A DNA stretch of 62,105 bases from an uncultured Pelagibacteraceae bacterium. GTDB taxonomy: Bacteria; Pseudomonadota; Alphaproteobacteria; Pelagibacterales; Pelagibacteraceae. Positions 8,219-20,503 of this stretch are shown here, one piece after another; within the stretch, counting starts at the first letter, position 1; the number at the start of each line of letters is the position of its first letter. The notes under the pieces were generated by a model. It was not told the DNA's origin. It did not search any database and saw nothing but the letters and a program-made list of their open reading frames with translations. The stretch lies in contig CACATS010000004.1 in assembly GCA_902535505.1 (NCBI GenBank), positions 1 to 62,105 on the forward strand, in the 5' to 3' direction. Both the position numbers and the translations under genes were made by a program.

Positions 8219-9766
8219 ATGTTAAATAGAGGCTTAGATAAACTAGAACTTTTAAGAATTGTAGAGGCTGTAGCTAATGAAAAATCTATCGATAAAGAAC
8301 TTGTTATAGATTCTATGGAGAGTGCAATAAAGAGAGCTGCTCTTACCAAGTTTGGAAATGATAATAATATTGAAGTGAATATTGACAGAGAAAGTGGAGA
8401 TATAAAAATCCAGAAAGTTCTAGAAATTGTTGAAACAGTTGAGGATACCGCTAGAGAAATCAATTTGTCAGATGCTCAAATGATATACAAAAAAAAAGAA
8501 TTAAAAGTTGGTGAAAAAATTTATGAAGAATTACCTCAAATTGATTTTGGACGGATAGCTGCTCAAAGCGCCAAGCAAGTTATTAGCAGTAGAGTTAGAG
8601 AGGCGGAAAAGAATAGACAATATGAAGATTTCATAGATAAACAAGGATTAATATTAAGTGGTATTATCAAAAGATTAGAATATGGAAATGTTATTGTTGA
8701 TCTTGGTAAAGCTGAAGGCGTAATTAAAAAAGATGAATTAATTCCTAGAGAAATACTAAAAACTGGCGATAGAGTAAAGGCTTACTGCTACGAGGTTAAA
8801 AAAGAGTTAAAAGGCCATCAAATATTTTTATCAAGAGCACACCCACAATTTTTAGCTAAACTATTTTTCCAAGAGGTTCCGGAAATTTACGAAGGAACTA
8901 TTGAAATTAAATCTGTTGCAAGAGACCCAGGAAGCAGAGCAAAAATATGTGTTCATTCCAAGGACTCCTCGATTGATCCAGTGGGAGCGTGTGTAGGTAT
9001 GAGAGGTAGTAGAGTTCAGACTATAGTAAATGAGTTACATGGTGAAAAAATAGATATAATAAAATGGACAGAGGATTTGCCAACATTAATTTCAGAGTCA
9101 CTTTCACCAGCTGAGATTCAACGTGTTCTTATTGATCAAGAAAACAAGAGGATAGACATAATTTTATCTGAAGAGAATTTAAGTAAAGCTATCGGGCGGA
9201 GGGGACAAAATGTTAGGTTAGCATCAAAATTAACAAATTTTGAAATTGATATACTTACCGAAAAAGAGGACTCTGAAAGGCGACAAGCAGAATTTAAAGA
9301 TCGAACTGAAACTTTAATTAAGAACTTAGAGGTAGACGAAACTTTAGGCCAATTACTTGTTTCTGAAGGTTTTATTTCTATTGAGGAAATTGCTCAATCA
9401 AATCCTGATGACATTTCCAAAATAGACGCAATAGATGATGAAACTGCCATAGAGCTTATAAACAGATCTAAAGAAACAATCTTAAAAGAAAAAGAAGCAG
9501 TTTCACTTAAATTAAAAGAATTGGGAGTTGAGGAAAAACTTATTAATTTAAAAGGAATGACACAAGGTATGTTAGTAATATTGGGACAAAAAAATATAAA
9601 AAAATTAAGTGATTTCGCTGACCTATCATCTGATGAACTTATCGGTGGATATGATGAAATAAAAGGAAAAAAAATTAGAATCGACGGCTATCTTGAAGAA
9701 TTTTCTTTATCTAGAAAAGAAGCTGATGAACTAATTATGTCAGCTAGGGAGATAGTTTACAAGTAA
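8219..9766 (+). CDS. nusA: Transcription termination/antitermination protein NusA
   Basis: NusA binds RNA polymerase and nascent RNA to modulate pausing, termination and antitermination. Visible order over 515 residues: N-terminal polymerase-binding domain (about 1-130), S1 domain (about 135-200, SGIIKRLEYGNVIVDLGKAEG), two KH domains (GACVGMRGSRVQTIVNEL and SKAIGRRGQNVRLASKL) and two C-terminal acidic repeats. It begins 8 bases after an AGGGG Shine-Dalgarno sequence. rimP usually precedes nusA and ylxR (rnpM) often follows; both are missing here, and infB starts only 4 bp after the nusA stop. Confidence 0.97.
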   Translation: MLNRGLDKLELLRIVEAVANEKSIDKELVIDSMESAIKRAALTKFGNDNNIEVNIDRESGDIKIQKVLEIVETVEDTAREINLSDAQMIYKKKELKVGEKIYEELPQIDFGRIAAQSAKQVISSRVREAEKNRQYEDFIDKQGLILSGIIKRLEYGNVIVDLGKAEGVIKKDELIPREILKTGDRVKAYCYEVKKELKGHQIFLSRAHPQFLAKLFFQEVPEIYEGTIEIKSVARDPGSRAKICVHSKDSSIDPVGACVGMRGSRVQTIVNELHGEKIDIIKWTEDLPTLISESLSPAEIQRVLIDQENKRIDIILSEENLSKAIGRRGQNVRLASKLTNFEIDILTEKEDSERRQAEFKDRTETLIKNLEVDETLGQLLVSEGFISIEEIAQSNPDDISKIDAIDDETAIELINRSKETILKEKEAVSLKLKELGVEEKLINLKGMTQGMLVILGQKNIKKLSDFADLSSDELIGGYDEIKGKKIRIDGYLEEFSLSRKEADELIMSAREIVYK

Positions 9767-9770
9767 TGTT

Positions 9771-11948
9771 ATGGATAAGGATAAAAAAAAGACTCTCACT
9801 ATATCGTCCAATTTAAAAAAAAAAATTGATACTCGCTCAATATCCACGTCAGGCAAAAAATCTTTTTTTGTAGATAAGAAAAAACCTTATAAAACTACTA
9901 AAACAAATAAACTTAATAATCAGAATGTTCATTTAAACCAAGAAAATAAAAAAAAAAATTTTGCTAGAAAATTTATCGAACAGCAGACAACAAAAGATTT
10001 TATCAAAAAAGATAACAAACCTGCTGGAAAAAGTAAGCTAAGATTAAAGGGACCAGTAGACAAAAGAGACTTTAAACTGACTGTATCAAGAGCATTGAAT
10101 GTCGAAGAAATTGAAATAAAACAAAGAAGTTTAGCATCAGTTAAGAGAGCTAGGTTAAAAGAGAAAAAAAATAAACCGGATGGAGAAGAAAAAAAAGAGT
10201 TCAAAAAGGTAATTAAAGAAGTGCGAATTCCAGAACAAATAACTATTCAAGAATTGTCAAATCGAATGGCAGAGAAATCAAACGAAATTATAAAGTTTTT
10301 ATTTAACATGAAGGTTGTAGCAACAATAAATCATAATATAGATAAGGACACAGCAGAATATATTGTAAAGGAGTTTGGTCATAAACCAATTTTAGAAGAT
10401 AAAACACTAGTTACAACTAGTAAACAAAAAGAAAATTTCAAAGGTGAAGTAAAAAACAGACCTCCAGTTGTAACAATTATGGGTCATGTTGATCACGGTA
10501 AAACTTCGCTGTTAGACTCTTTAAGAGAAAGTAATACTGTATCAGGGGAGTATGGTGGAATTACTCAACATATAGGAGCCTATCAGGTGAAGACGAGCGA
10601 GAATAAATTGATAACTTTTATTGATACGCCTGGTCATGCAGCATTCACTGAAATGAGAGCTAGAGGGTCAAAAATTACTGATATTGTGGTTTTAGTCGTA
10701 GCTGCTGATGACGGAGTTAAGCCACAAACTATTGAAGCTATCAAACACGCAAAAGCCGCAAATGTCCCTATAATTGTAGCAATAAATAAGTGCGATTTGC
10801 CAGAAAAAAATATCAGTAAAATTAAAAATGAGATGATGCAGTTTGAATTAATAGCTGAAGAATTAAGTGGTGATACTCTTTTTGTAGAGGTTTCTGCGCT
10901 TAAAAAACAGAACTTAGATAAACTTAAAGAAAGTATATTGCTTCAATCAGAAATACTTGATTTAAAAGCTTCCTATTCAGATAAAGCCAGCGGTGTCGTT
11001 ATAGAGTCAAAAATTGATAAAGGGAAAGGACCAGTTTCTACTATTTTGATAAGTAACGGTAAATTAAAAAAAGGAGACCATTTTGTTTGCGGTAATACCT
11101 GGGGAAAAATAAGAGCAATGATTAATCATGAGGGAAAAATGATAGATGAGGCTTTTCCATCAATGCCAGTTGAAATTTTAGGAATGAATAGTTCAGCTTT
11201 TGCCGGAGCTGAATTTTTAGTAACTCCAAACGAAGAAGAGGCAAAAGAAATTTTAAAAATTAAAAGTGATGATATTGCAAAAAATAAAACAATTGCAAAA
11301 GATAAAACTACACTTTTCGATAATGTTAAAGATAAAGATGAACTAAACATAATAATAAAGTCTGATGTTCAAGGTTCAAGCGAGGCATTAAAAATGGCAA
11401 TTGATAAAATTAAACATGACGAAGTTAAAGCAAAAATTATTTTAGCAGATATTGGCATGATTAATGAAACAGATGTCTCACTGGCAAAAGCTTCGAATGC
11501 CATTCTGATTGGGTTTAATGTAAAACCTAATAGAGAAGCAAAAAAATTAGCCGATAAAGAGAAGATAGAAATAAAATTTTTTAATATAATTTACGAAGTA
11601 CTTGATCATATTGAAAAATCTTTATCCGGGCTTCTTACTCCTGATATTAAAGAAACAGTACTTGGAAGTGCAGAGATTCAAAAGGTTTTCAAAGTTTCAA
11701 GTGCAGGAAAAATAGCTGGCTCAAAAGTTATTAGCGGCGAAATTAAAAGTAAATCAAAAGCAAGAGTAATTCGTGACGGCACAGTTGTGTATAATGGAGA
11801 AATTTTATCTTTGTTCAGAGAAAAAAATCAGGTGAAAGAGGTAGGTACTGGTTTGGAATGTGGAATTAGCATAAAAGATTTCATAGATTTCAAAGAAAAA
11901 GATGTAATAGAATCCTATTTGTCAGAAAAGATACAAAGGTCGATATGA
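9771..11948 (+). CDS. infB: Translation initiation factor IF-2
   Basis: IF-2 is the GTPase that brings fMet-tRNA to the 30S subunit and promotes subunit joining. The first ~150 residues are a highly basic, low-complexity lysine-rich region, then an IF2-N domain (VRIPEQITIQELSNRMAEKS). The G domain has G1 GHVDHGKT at 238-245, G3 DTPGHA and G4 NKCD. C-terminal domains II-IV follow. At 725 residues it is shorter than many homologues because the N-terminal extension is small. It overlaps rbfA by 4 bp. Confidence 0.97.
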   Translation: MDKDKKKTLTISSNLKKKIDTRSISTSGKKSFFVDKKKPYKTTKTNKLNNQNVHLNQENKKKNFARKFIEQQTTKDFIKKDNKPAGKSKLRLKGPVDKRDFKLTVSRALNVEEIEIKQRSLASVKRARLKEKKNKPDGEEKKEFKKVIKEVRIPEQITIQELSNRMAEKSNEIIKFLFNMKVVATINHNIDKDTAEYIVKEFGHKPILEDKTLVTTSKQKENFKGEVKNRPPVVTIMGHVDHGKTSLLDSLRESNTVSGEYGGITQHIGAYQVKTSENKLITFIDTPGHAAFTEMRARGSKITDIVVLVVAADDGVKPQTIEAIKHAKAANVPIIVAINKCDLPEKNISKIKNEMMQFELIAEELSGDTLFVEVSALKKQNLDKLKESILLQSEILDLKASYSDKASGVVIESKIDKGKGPVSTILISNGKLKKGDHFVCGNTWGKIRAMINHEGKMIDEAFPSMPVEILGMNSSAFAGAEFLVTPNEEEAKEILKIKSDDIAKNKTIAKDKTTLFDNVKDKDELNIIIKSDVQGSSEALKMAIDKIKHDEVKAKIILADIGMINETDVSLAKASNAILIGFNVKPNREAKKLADKEKIEIKFFNIIYEVLDHIEKSLSGLLTPDIKETVLGSAEIQKVFKVSSAGKIAGSKVISGEIKSKSKARVIRDGTVVYNGEILSLFREKNQVKEVGTGLECGISIKDFIDFKEKDVIESYLSEKIQRSI

Positions 11949-12343
11949 TGGTTGATCAATCTCAAAGGTCATTTAGTCAAAGACAATTAAGAGTTGGGGA
12001 ACTAGTGAAACAAAACTTGGGCCAATTGTTTCTGAGAAATGAAGCTAAAATACCTTTAATTAACACTAAATTAATTACTGTGACTGAGGTTAGAATGACT
12101 CCTGACCTCAAAACAGCAAGAGTTTACGTTATTCCTCTAGGAGGCATTGATACTAAAGAAACTGTAAAAATCTTGACTGAATACGCGCATCTTGTTAGAA
12201 AAGCGCTGTCGAAAAGGCTAGATATTAAGTTTCTTCCTAAACTCACTTTTGTAGAAGATAACTCATTTGAATACGCTGAAAAGATCGAGAGAATTATTAA
12301 AGAAAACAAAGATAATGATAAAGAAAAAAAAAGATACAATTAA
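11945..12343 (+). CDS. rbfA: 30S ribosome-binding factor A
   Basis: RbfA is a KH-fold assembly factor for late 30S subunit maturation, important in the cold. The 132-residue protein has the family hallmarks: QRQLRVGELVKQNL near the N-terminus, VTEVRMTPDLKTARVYV in the middle, and RLDIKFLPKLTFVEDNSFEYA at the end. It starts within the infB stop (4-bp overlap, two tandem ATGs) and its tail overlaps the rpsO start by 29 bp. The pseudouridine synthase gene truB, normally between rbfA and rpsO, is absent. Confidence 0.93.
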   Translation: MMVDQSQRSFSQRQLRVGELVKQNLGQLFLRNEAKIPLINTKLITVTEVRMTPDLKTARVYVIPLGGIDTKETVKILTEYAHLVRKALSKRLDIKFLPKLTFVEDNSFEYAEKIERIIKENKDNDKEKKRYN

Positions 12344-12575
12344 GTCACTGGCTTCACATAAAAATGATGTCGGATCCACAGAAATTCAAATAGGTTTACT
12401 TACAGATAAAATTACAAAACTTTCTGAACACTTTAAAAAATTTAAAAAAGATAAGCATTCTACTATTGGTTTAACAAAATCAGTTAATAAAAGAAAAAAA
12501 CTTTTAAACTATTTAAAAAAAAAAAATACAGTGTCTTACCAAAATGTAATCAAGCAACTTAATTTAAGGAAATAA
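12315..12575 (+). CDS. rpsO: 30S ribosomal protein S15
   Basis: S15 binds the 16S rRNA central domain early in 30S assembly. The conserved core [33 protein letters not shown] and [10 protein letters not shown] is clear. The frame is open from 12267, but the family length (about 86-89 residues) and N-terminal pattern favour the ATG at 12315, giving 86 residues. This still overlaps rbfA by 29 bp, which suggests coupled translation. The stop TAA shares its last base with the pnp ATG (TAATG). Confidence 0.95.
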   Translation: MIKKKKDTIKSLASHKNDVGSTEIQIGLLTDKITKLSEHFKKFKKDKHSTIGLTKSVNKRKKLLNYLKKKNTVSYQNVIKQLNLRK

Positions 12576-14647
12576 TGTTTAAAATAGAGAAAGAGGAATT
12601 AGAGATTAATGGCAAAACATTAACTTTAGAAACTGGAAAAATTGCACGTCAAGCAGATGGAGCAATCATCGCTACTTTAGGGGAAACAGTTGTAATTGCA
12701 ACTGCTGTTGGTGCAAAAAAAGTTGCAGAAGGACAAGATTATTTTCCACTATCGGTAAACTACCAAGAAAAATACTATGCTGCTGGTAAAATACCAGGAG
12801 GTTATTTTAAAAGAGAAGCAAGACCGACTGAAGCAGAAACTCTAATTTCTAGATTAATAGATAGACCGATAAGACCTTTGTTTCCCTCTGGGTTCATGAA
12901 TGAGGTACAAGTATTACCTACAGTTTTATCTTATGATAGTGAAAACCAACCTGATATTTTATCAATTATCGCTTCTTCCGCTGCTTTGGCTATATCAGGA
13001 TTACCATTCATGGGTCCTATAGCTGCAAGTAGAGTTGGATATAAAAATGGAAAGTATTTATTAAATCCTTCATTAGAACAACTAAAAGATTCAGAATTAG
13101 ATCTTGTAGTTGCTGGAACTAAAGATGCAGTTTTGATGGTTGAGTCAGAAACATCTGGATTATCCGAAAAAGTGATGTTAGATGCGGTTAAATTCGGACA
13201 TGAAAACTTTGTGCCGATTATTGAAGCTATAGAAAAACTAGCAAAAAAAGCTGGAAAACCAAAATGGGAAATAGAAGAAGTTGATCACTCAGAAATTAAA
13301 AACCAAATTTCTAAAAAATTTGAAAGTGGTCTTAGAGACGCATTTAAAGAAATTGATAAGAAAAAAAGATCGACTGCTATCTCTGAAATAGAAAGTCAAT
13401 GTAAAGAAATGTTCGCCGAAGATGAAAATGTATCGGAAAATCAAGTAATGAGTCAGCTTAAATCTTTAGAAAAAGATATTGTAAGGACCGAAATTTTAAA
13501 AGAAAAGAAAAGAATTGATGGAAGAGGTCTTGCAGATGTAAGACAGATTAAATGTGAAGTTGGTGTATTACCGAGAACTCATGGTTCTGCCCTTTTCACT
13601 AGAGGAGAAACGCAAGCTCTTGTAGTAACTACACTTGGAATGTCAGATGATGAGCAAAGGCTAGAAAGCCTAGAAGGTATGCAAAAATCAAACTTTATGT
13701 TGCATTATAACTTCCCTCCATTTTCTGTTGGAGAATGTGGAAGAATCGGAACTGGAAGAAGAGAAATTGGTCACGGAAAACTCGCTTGGAGAGCAATAAA
13801 CTCATCATTACCCTTAAAAGAAAATTTTCCATATACACTTAGAGTGGTTTCAGAAATAACAGAGTCTAACGGATCTTCTTCTATGGCAACAGTTTGTGGC
13901 ACCTCCCTATCTTTGATGGATGCTGGAGTTCCAATTAAAGAACCAGTTGCTGGAATTGCTATGGGATTAATTAAGGAAGGTGAAGATTTTTCAGTTCTCT
14001 CTGACATTTTGGGAGATGAAGATCACCTAGGCGATATGGATTTTAAAGTTGCTGGTACAAAAGATGGTATTACCTCACTTCAAATGGATATTAAGATTAC
14101 AGGTATTACGTTTGAAATTATGGAAAAAGCATTGGAGCAAGCTAAAGAAGGAAGAGAACATATTCTAGGTGAAATGAATAAAGCTATAAAAACTTCTAGA
14201 AAGGAATTCTCAAAACATACTCCTAAAATGGAAACAGTTAAAGTTGATAAAAAAGATATAGCTACAGTAATTGGTAAAGGAGGAGCAACAATTAGAGAAA
14301 TAGTTGAGACCTCAGGAGCTAAAGTTGACGTAAAAGATACAGGTGAAGTAACTGTCGCTGCACCAGATGAGGATTCAAGAAATAAAGCCATTGAATTCAT
14401 TAAAAATTTAGTCGCCAAACCTGAGATGGGTAAAATTTATAAAGGTAAAGTTGTAAAAATTATGGAATTTGGAGCGTTTGTCAACTTTTTAGGAAAACAA
14501 GATGGACTTGTCCATATTTCTGAGCTTGCTGACAAAAGAGTAGCAAAAGTTGGAGATGTTGTAAAAGAAGGTGATGAAGTCTCAGTTAAAGTTGTGGGTT
14601 TTGATAGAGGAAAAGTAAAATTATCAATGAAACAAGCTTCAGCCTAA
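12575..14647 (+). CDS. pnp: Polynucleotide phosphorylase
   Basis: PNPase is the phosphorolytic 3'-5' exoribonuclease of the RNA degradosome. It has two RNase PH domains (about 1-215 and 310-540; [16 protein letters not shown] in the first, [22 protein letters not shown] in the second), a KH domain ([16 protein letters not shown]) and a C-terminal S1 domain ([20 protein letters not shown]). At 690 residues it is slightly short, lacking only the acidic tail. It follows rpsO with a one-base overlap, the classic rpsO-pnp pair, and ends 4 bp inside the convergent fabI gene. Confidence 0.97.
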   Translation: MFKIEKEELEINGKTLTLETGKIARQADGAIIATLGETVVIATAVGAKKVAEGQDYFPLSVNYQEKYYAAGKIPGGYFKREARPTEAETLISRLIDRPIRPLFPSGFMNEVQVLPTVLSYDSENQPDILSIIASSAALAISGLPFMGPIAASRVGYKNGKYLLNPSLEQLKDSELDLVVAGTKDAVLMVESETSGLSEKVMLDAVKFGHENFVPIIEAIEKLAKKAGKPKWEIEEVDHSEIKNQISKKFESGLRDAFKEIDKKKRSTAISEIESQCKEMFAEDENVSENQVMSQLKSLEKDIVRTEILKEKKRIDGRGLADVRQIKCEVGVLPRTHGSALFTRGETQALVVTTLGMSDDEQRLESLEGMQKSNFMLHYNFPPFSVGECGRIGTGRREIGHGKLAWRAINSSLPLKENFPYTLRVVSEITESNGSSSMATVCGTSLSLMDAGVPIKEPVAGIAMGLIKEGEDFSVLSDILGDEDHLGDMDFKVAGTKDGITSLQMDIKITGITFEIMEKALEQAKEGREHILGEMNKAIKTSRKEFSKHTPKMETVKVDKKDIATVIGKGGATIREIVETSGAKVDVKDTGEVTVAAPDEDSRNKAIEFIKNLVAKPEMGKIYKGKVVKIMEFGAFVNFLGKQDGLVHISELADKRVAKVGDVVKEGDEVSVKVVGFDRGKVKLSMKQASA

Positions 14648-15429
14648 GCCATATTTTTAGGATCAGGCATTCCTACTTTATTATACCCTGCATCAACATA
14701 ATGAATTTCACCTGTTACTCCCGCTGCTAAATTACTTAATAAATATAAGGCTGAGTTTCCTACATCGTGAATATCTACATTTCTTTTTAAAAAAGAATGA
14801 TCTTCATTCCATTTATATAAAAATTTTGCATCTCCAATTGCAGATGCAGCTAAGGTTTTAATAGGGCCTGCACTGATTGCATTTACTCTAATTTTTTTTT
14901 TACCAAGATCTCTAGCTAAGTATTTTACACTTGCCTCTAAAGCAGATTTACAAACTCCCATAACATTATAATTAGGTATTGCCTTAGAAGACTCGTATGT
15001 AAGTGTTAGTAGACTTCCTCCTTCTCTCATTATCTTTGCAGCTTCTTTAGATACCTCAGTGAATGAGAAACAAGAAATAAGCATACTTTTTAGAAAATTT
15101 TCTCTTGTGGTATTTAAATATTCACCAGATAACTCTGATTTATCTGAAAAAGCAACTGCGTGAACTACAAAATCTATTTCGCCCCATTTTGACTTCACAT
15201 CCTCGAAAAGTTTTACCACTTCTGCTTTTTTCTCTACGTCACAGCTTAATGTTACATTTGAATTTAGCTTTTCTGCCAAAGGCACAACTCTTTTCTTCAA
15301 TGCGTCACCTAGATATGTAAAGGCTAATTCTGCACCTGCATCTGCAAGTTTTTGAGATATACCCCAAGCTATTGATCGTTCATTAGCAACGCCCATTATA
15401 AGACCTTTTTTCCCTTTCATTAAACTCAT
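14644..15429 (-). CDS. fabI: Enoyl-[acyl-carrier-protein] reductase (NADH)
   Basis: FabI catalyses the last step of each fatty-acid elongation cycle, reducing trans-2-enoyl-ACP. The 261-residue short-chain dehydrogenase has the FabI-specific N-terminus [16 protein letters not shown] instead of the classical GxxxGxG, the catalytic Tyr-x6-Lys in [14 protein letters not shown], and [14 protein letters not shown] downstream. It is the last gene of a - strand fabA-fabB-fabI operon and its start overlaps fabB by 4 bp. Convergent pnp ends within its last codons. Confidence 0.96.
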   Translation of the reverse strand: MSLMKGKKGLIMGVANERSIAWGISQKLADAGAELAFTYLGDALKKRVVPLAEKLNSNVTLSCDVEKKAEVVKLFEDVKSKWGEIDFVVHAVAFSDKSELSGEYLNTTRENFLKSMLISCFSFTEVSKEAAKIMREGGSLLTLTYESSKAIPNYNVMGVCKSALEASVKYLARDLGKKKIRVNAISAGPIKTLAASAIGDAKFLYKWNEDHSFLKRNVDIHDVGNSALYLLSNLAAGVTGEIHYVDAGYNKVGMPDPKNMA

Positions 15430-16643
15430 TGTTTTACCTTTTCAAATACCAAAGTAGCATTAGTTCCACCAAAACCAAAGCTATTAGACATTACTGCATT
15501 TAGATTTATGTCTTTTTCAACTTTGGTTACAATTGGATATTTCTTTGCCTCGTCATCCATTTCATTTATATTTGCAGACGCTGCAATAAAATTATTTTTC
15601 ATCATAATCAAACTGTAAATAGCTTCATGGGCTGAAGTAGCTCCAAGAGAATGCCCAGCAAGAGATTTAGTAGAGCTTATTTTAGGTTTGTAGTTGCTAA
15701 ATACCTCACCTACAGCTTTTAATTCAGTTATATCCCCAACAGGTGTTGATGTACCGTGAGTATTTATGTAATCAATTTTATTTTTTGCGGTGCTCAATGC
15801 CATCTTCATGCATCGGACTGCTCCCTCTCCTGATGGAGCAACCATATCATAACCATCTGACGTAGCACCGTAGCCTGTTAATTCTGCATAAATTTTTGCA
15901 CCTCTTGCTTTTGCATGCTCATATTCTTCTAAAACCAAAACACCCCCACCACCTGAGATAACAAAACCATCTCGTGTTTTATCGTAAGGCCTAGACGCTT
16001 TTTCAGGGGTATCATTATATTTTGATGACAATGCTGTCATGGCATCAAACATTGCAGTCATAGCAAAATGAACCTCATCACTGCCACCCGCAAAAATAAT
16101 TTTTTGTTTTCCTAGTTGAATTAATTCCATAGCGTTACCAATGCAGTGTCCGCTAGTTGCACATGCTGAACTAATTGTATAATTAACTCCTTTTATTTTA
16201 AAAGGCACTGCAAGAGTTGCTGAAGCTGTGCTAGACATTGTCCGTGGAACTACAAAAGGTCCCATTCTTTTAGGGCTTTTTTCTCTAGTCTTGTCTGCTG
16301 CTAATATAACGTTTTCTATTGAAGGGCCACCAGATCCCATAATCATTCCGGTTGTTACATTGCTTATATCTTTTTCCTCAAGACCAGAATCTTTTACAGC
16401 TTCATTCATAGAAATATAATTATAAGCTGACCCTGGTCCCATGAACCTTATAAATTTTCTGTCTACATGATCTTCAAGTTTAATATTTGGTTTTCCATGA
16501 ACATGACTTTTTAAATTATATTCTTTGTATTCCTCAGAAAAAGTAATCCCCGATTTTGCGTTAAGCAACGATTTATAAACTTCACCTTGATTATTTCCTA
16601 AACAAGAAACTACTCCTATTCCAGTAACTACAACTCTTTTCAT
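15426..16643 (-). CDS. fabB: 3-oxoacyl-[acyl-carrier-protein] synthase I
   Basis: FabB is the condensing enzyme needed for elongation past the cis-3-decenoyl step of anaerobic unsaturated fatty-acid synthesis. The thiolase-fold protein of 405 residues has the catalytic Cys in [14 protein letters not shown] and the two catalytic His in [11 protein letters not shown] and [14 protein letters not shown]. FabB rather than FabF is supported by its place directly after fabA. It overlaps fabA and fabI by 4 bp each, indicating a tightly coupled operon. Confidence 0.96.
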   Translation of the reverse strand: MKRVVVTGIGVVSCLGNNQGEVYKSLLNAKSGITFSEEYKEYNLKSHVHGKPNIKLEDHVDRKFIRFMGPGSAYNYISMNEAVKDSGLEEKDISNVTTGMIMGSGGPSIENVILAADKTREKSPKRMGPFVVPRTMSSTASATLAVPFKIKGVNYTISSACATSGHCIGNAMELIQLGKQKIIFAGGSDEVHFAMTAMFDAMTALSSKYNDTPEKASRPYDKTRDGFVISGGGGVLVLEEYEHAKARGAKIYAELTGYGATSDGYDMVAPSGEGAVRCMKMALSTAKNKIDYINTHGTSTPVGDITELKAVGEVFSNYKPKISSTKSLAGHSLGATSAHEAIYSLIMMKNNFIAASANINEMDDEAKKYPIVTKVEKDINLNAVMSNSFGFGGTNATLVFEKVKQ

Positions 16644-17143
16644 GATTTAAATAATCCCACCTTAAGGTTTTCTGCAGTGTAAATTATCTTACCATCTGCA
16701 CTTAAAATACCATTAGCTAATCCAACAGCAGTGCCTTCTTTTTTTAAAATTCTCTTCATATTTATTTCGTAAGTCGCTATTTTAATATTTTTTAATACCT
16801 CACCTGTGAATTTTACAGAATTTACTCCTAAAGCTCTACCTTTTCCTGGCTCACCTATCCAGCCTAAATAAAATCCAACTAACTGCCACATAGCATCTAA
16901 GCCAAGACAACCTGGCATAACTGGGTCTTTTTTAAAATGACAATCAAAAAACCATAGGTTGTCTTTAATATCAAGCTCCGCTTTAATAAAACCTTTTTTA
17001 AATTCACCTGTATCTTTTTTTATTTCTGTAATCCTATCAAACATCAACATTGGAGGTAATGGCAGCTTAGCATTTCCCTCACCAAATAGTTTCCCTTCTC
17101 CACACGAAATTAACTCATCGTAATTGTAACTATTTTTTTGCAT
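16640..17143 (-). CDS. fabA: 3-hydroxydecanoyl-ACP dehydratase/isomerase
   Basis: FabA dehydrates 3-hydroxydecanoyl-ACP and isomerises the product to the cis-3 form, the branch point to unsaturated fatty acids. The hot-dog-fold protein of 167 residues has catalytic His in [18 protein letters not shown] and catalytic Asp in GLDAMWQL. It is the first gene of the fabA-fabB-fabI operon, divergent from irr across a 90-bp gap. A degenerate Irr-box-like sequence lies directly before its start codon, so iron control of the operon is possible but weakly supported. The irr-fabA-fabB-fabI neighbourhood is also found in rhizobia. Confidence 0.96.
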   Translation of the reverse strand: MQKNSYNYDELISCGEGKLFGEGNAKLPLPPMLMFDRITEIKKDTGEFKKGFIKAELDIKDNLWFFDCHFKKDPVMPGCLGLDAMWQLVGFYLGWIGEPGKGRALGVNSVKFTGEVLKNIKIATYEINMKRILKKEGTAVGLANGILSADGKIIYTAENLKVGLFKS

Positions 17144-17193
17144 GATTTAGAATTGTTTTACTTGATTTAGCAAAAGTTTCATATATATTTTGT

Positions 17194-17210
17194 TTTAGAA
17201 TGATTATAAA
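17194..17210. promoter_or_regulatory. Irr-box (ICE)-like operator upstream of irr
   Basis: The 17-bp sequence TTTAGAATGATTATAAA is a near-perfect palindrome (7 of 8 arm positions pair) resembling the iron-control element TTTAGAA-N3-TTCTAAA bound by alphaproteobacterial Irr. It lies 24 bp before the irr GTG and contains a possible -10 hexamer TATAAA at 17205. The same sequence, differing only at the centre base, precedes katG. Identity as an Irr site is inference from the match and the location. Confidence 0.6.
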
Positions 17211-17233
17211 GTAGATCAAAAACGAACTAAAAC

Positions 17234-17641
17234 GTGAAAAAAATAGATATTTTAAAAAAATTAAGATCTTCCGGGTTAAGACCGACTAAACAAAGAGTTG
17301 AAATAGCTAAACTTTTATTTGAAAGAGAAAAAACATTTCATTTTACAGTTGAAAGTTTAAACAAACTTTTGAGCAAAAAATCGGCTTCTAAAATTGCGCT
17401 AGCTACAATTTATAATACCGTCCACGCATTTAAAACAGCCGGGCATTTAAGTGAAGTTGAAGTAAGAGGAAACAAAACTTATTTTGACACTAATGTTTCA
17501 AACCACCACCATTTTTATGATAGCGAAACTTCAGAATTAATAGACATCGATGCGAATGATATAATCATTCAAAAACTTCCAAAAGCACCAAATGGCAAAA
17601 AAATTAAGAATGTTGAGGTATTTATAAATTTGAAAAATTGA
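17234..17641 (+). CDS. irr: Iron response regulator Irr (Fur family)
   Basis: A 135-residue Fur-family protein of the Irr branch, which in rhizobia senses iron through haem and controls haem synthesis, iron uptake and oxidative-stress genes. Irr-type features: IALATIYNTVHAFKTAGHLSEVEV in the winged helix, the YFDTN segment, the three-histidine stretch NHHHFYD (metal/haem region) with no CxxC zinc sites, and the closing KIKNVEVFINL. The start is a GTG. It has no N-terminal HRM Cys-Pro motif like that of Bradyrhizobium, so haem-driven degradation is not indicated. Irr-box-like sites precede it and the next gene, suggesting autoregulation and control of katG. Confidence 0.88.
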   Translation: MKKIDILKKLRSSGLRPTKQRVEIAKLLFEREKTFHFTVESLNKLLSKKSASKIALATIYNTVHAFKTAGHLSEVEVRGNKTYFDTNVSNHHHFYDSETSELIDIDANDIIIQKLPKAPNGKKIKNVEVFINLKN

Positions 17642-17652
17642 CAGTTTGTCGC

Positions 17653-19860
<2,208 letters not shown>

Positions 19861-19861
19861 T

Positions 19862-20503
19862 ATGGAAATTGTAAAAACACAAAACTTAGAAAAGTTAAAT
19901 CAAAATATAAAAGATGATTTTTTTAAAGTTCCAAATATAAAATTTGATATTGATAAATTAAAAGCTGACTTAAATATTGTATTAAAAAAAAAGAAATTCA
20001 ACACTCTTGGTATTAAAAATTTTGGGGCCATTTCTATAAATCAAATTCCAGGTGATAAAAATTCTACAGAGGGTCACAATGTAAGAGGCACTTACTGGAC
20101 TATACCTGATGAAAAAGGTAAAGAAGTAGAGAGAGACAAGGCTATTGATGAGTCAAAATATACAGAAATAGTTCCTGAGTTTAAAAATACATATTTTGAG
20201 GAAGTTTATAATACCTTAAAGAAACACTTTAAACTTGGAAGAGTAAGAATATTATTAAAAGAACCTAGATCTACTCTTAGTTGGCACAGAGATCCAGAGC
20301 CAAGACTTCATATTCCAATCATAACAAACAAAGGTTGTAGGATGGTGATAGAGGATGTTTGCAAGCATATGCCAGCTGATGGATCAGCAACCATTACAAA
20401 CAACACTAAATATCACAACTTCTTTAATGGCGGTGAACAAGACAGGATACATCTTGTAGCGTGTGTTTTAGAAAATCCGTTTAAAAATGGCAGAGTTCAA
20501 TAA
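19862..20503 (+). CDS. Aspartyl/asparaginyl beta-hydroxylase-like Fe(II)/2OG oxygenase
   Basis: A 213-residue cytoplasmic protein with the cupin-fold oxygenase core of the aspartyl/asparaginyl beta-hydroxylase family. Candidate iron ligands are H142 (LSWHRDPEPR, with D144 as possible third ligand) and H185 (KYHNFFNGG); R195 (DRIHL), ten residues later, fits the 2-oxoglutarate-binding arginine. It starts 1 bp after the katG stop and overlaps the DUF2061 gene by 17 bp, so it is almost certainly in the katG transcript. The substrate is unknown. Co-expression with a peroxidase under a probable iron regulator is suggestive for an Fe(II) enzyme, but this is inference. Confidence 0.75.
   Translation: MEIVKTQNLEKLNQNIKDDFFKVPNIKFDIDKLKADLNIVLKKKKFNTLGIKNFGAISINQIPGDKNSTEGHNVRGTYWTIPDEKGKEVERDKAIDESKYTEIVPEFKNTYFEEVYNTLKKHFKLGRVRILLKEPRSTLSWHRDPEPRLHIPIITNKGCRMVIEDVCKHMPADGSATITNNTKYHNFFNGGEQDRIHLVACVLENPFKNGRVQ

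Noticed and set aside
12267..12314. Longer rpsO starting at 12267
   Set aside because: The extra 16 residues lie inside rbfA and do not fit the S15 N-terminus; the ATG at 12315 gives the family length.
14080..14418. Antisense reading frame within pnp and similar long antisense frames (for example in metK-nusA, infB, ahcY and the RND gene)
   Set aside because: They lie opposite strongly conserved genes, have serine/phenylalanine-rich composition typical of antisense of lysine-rich genes, and show no recognisable domain.
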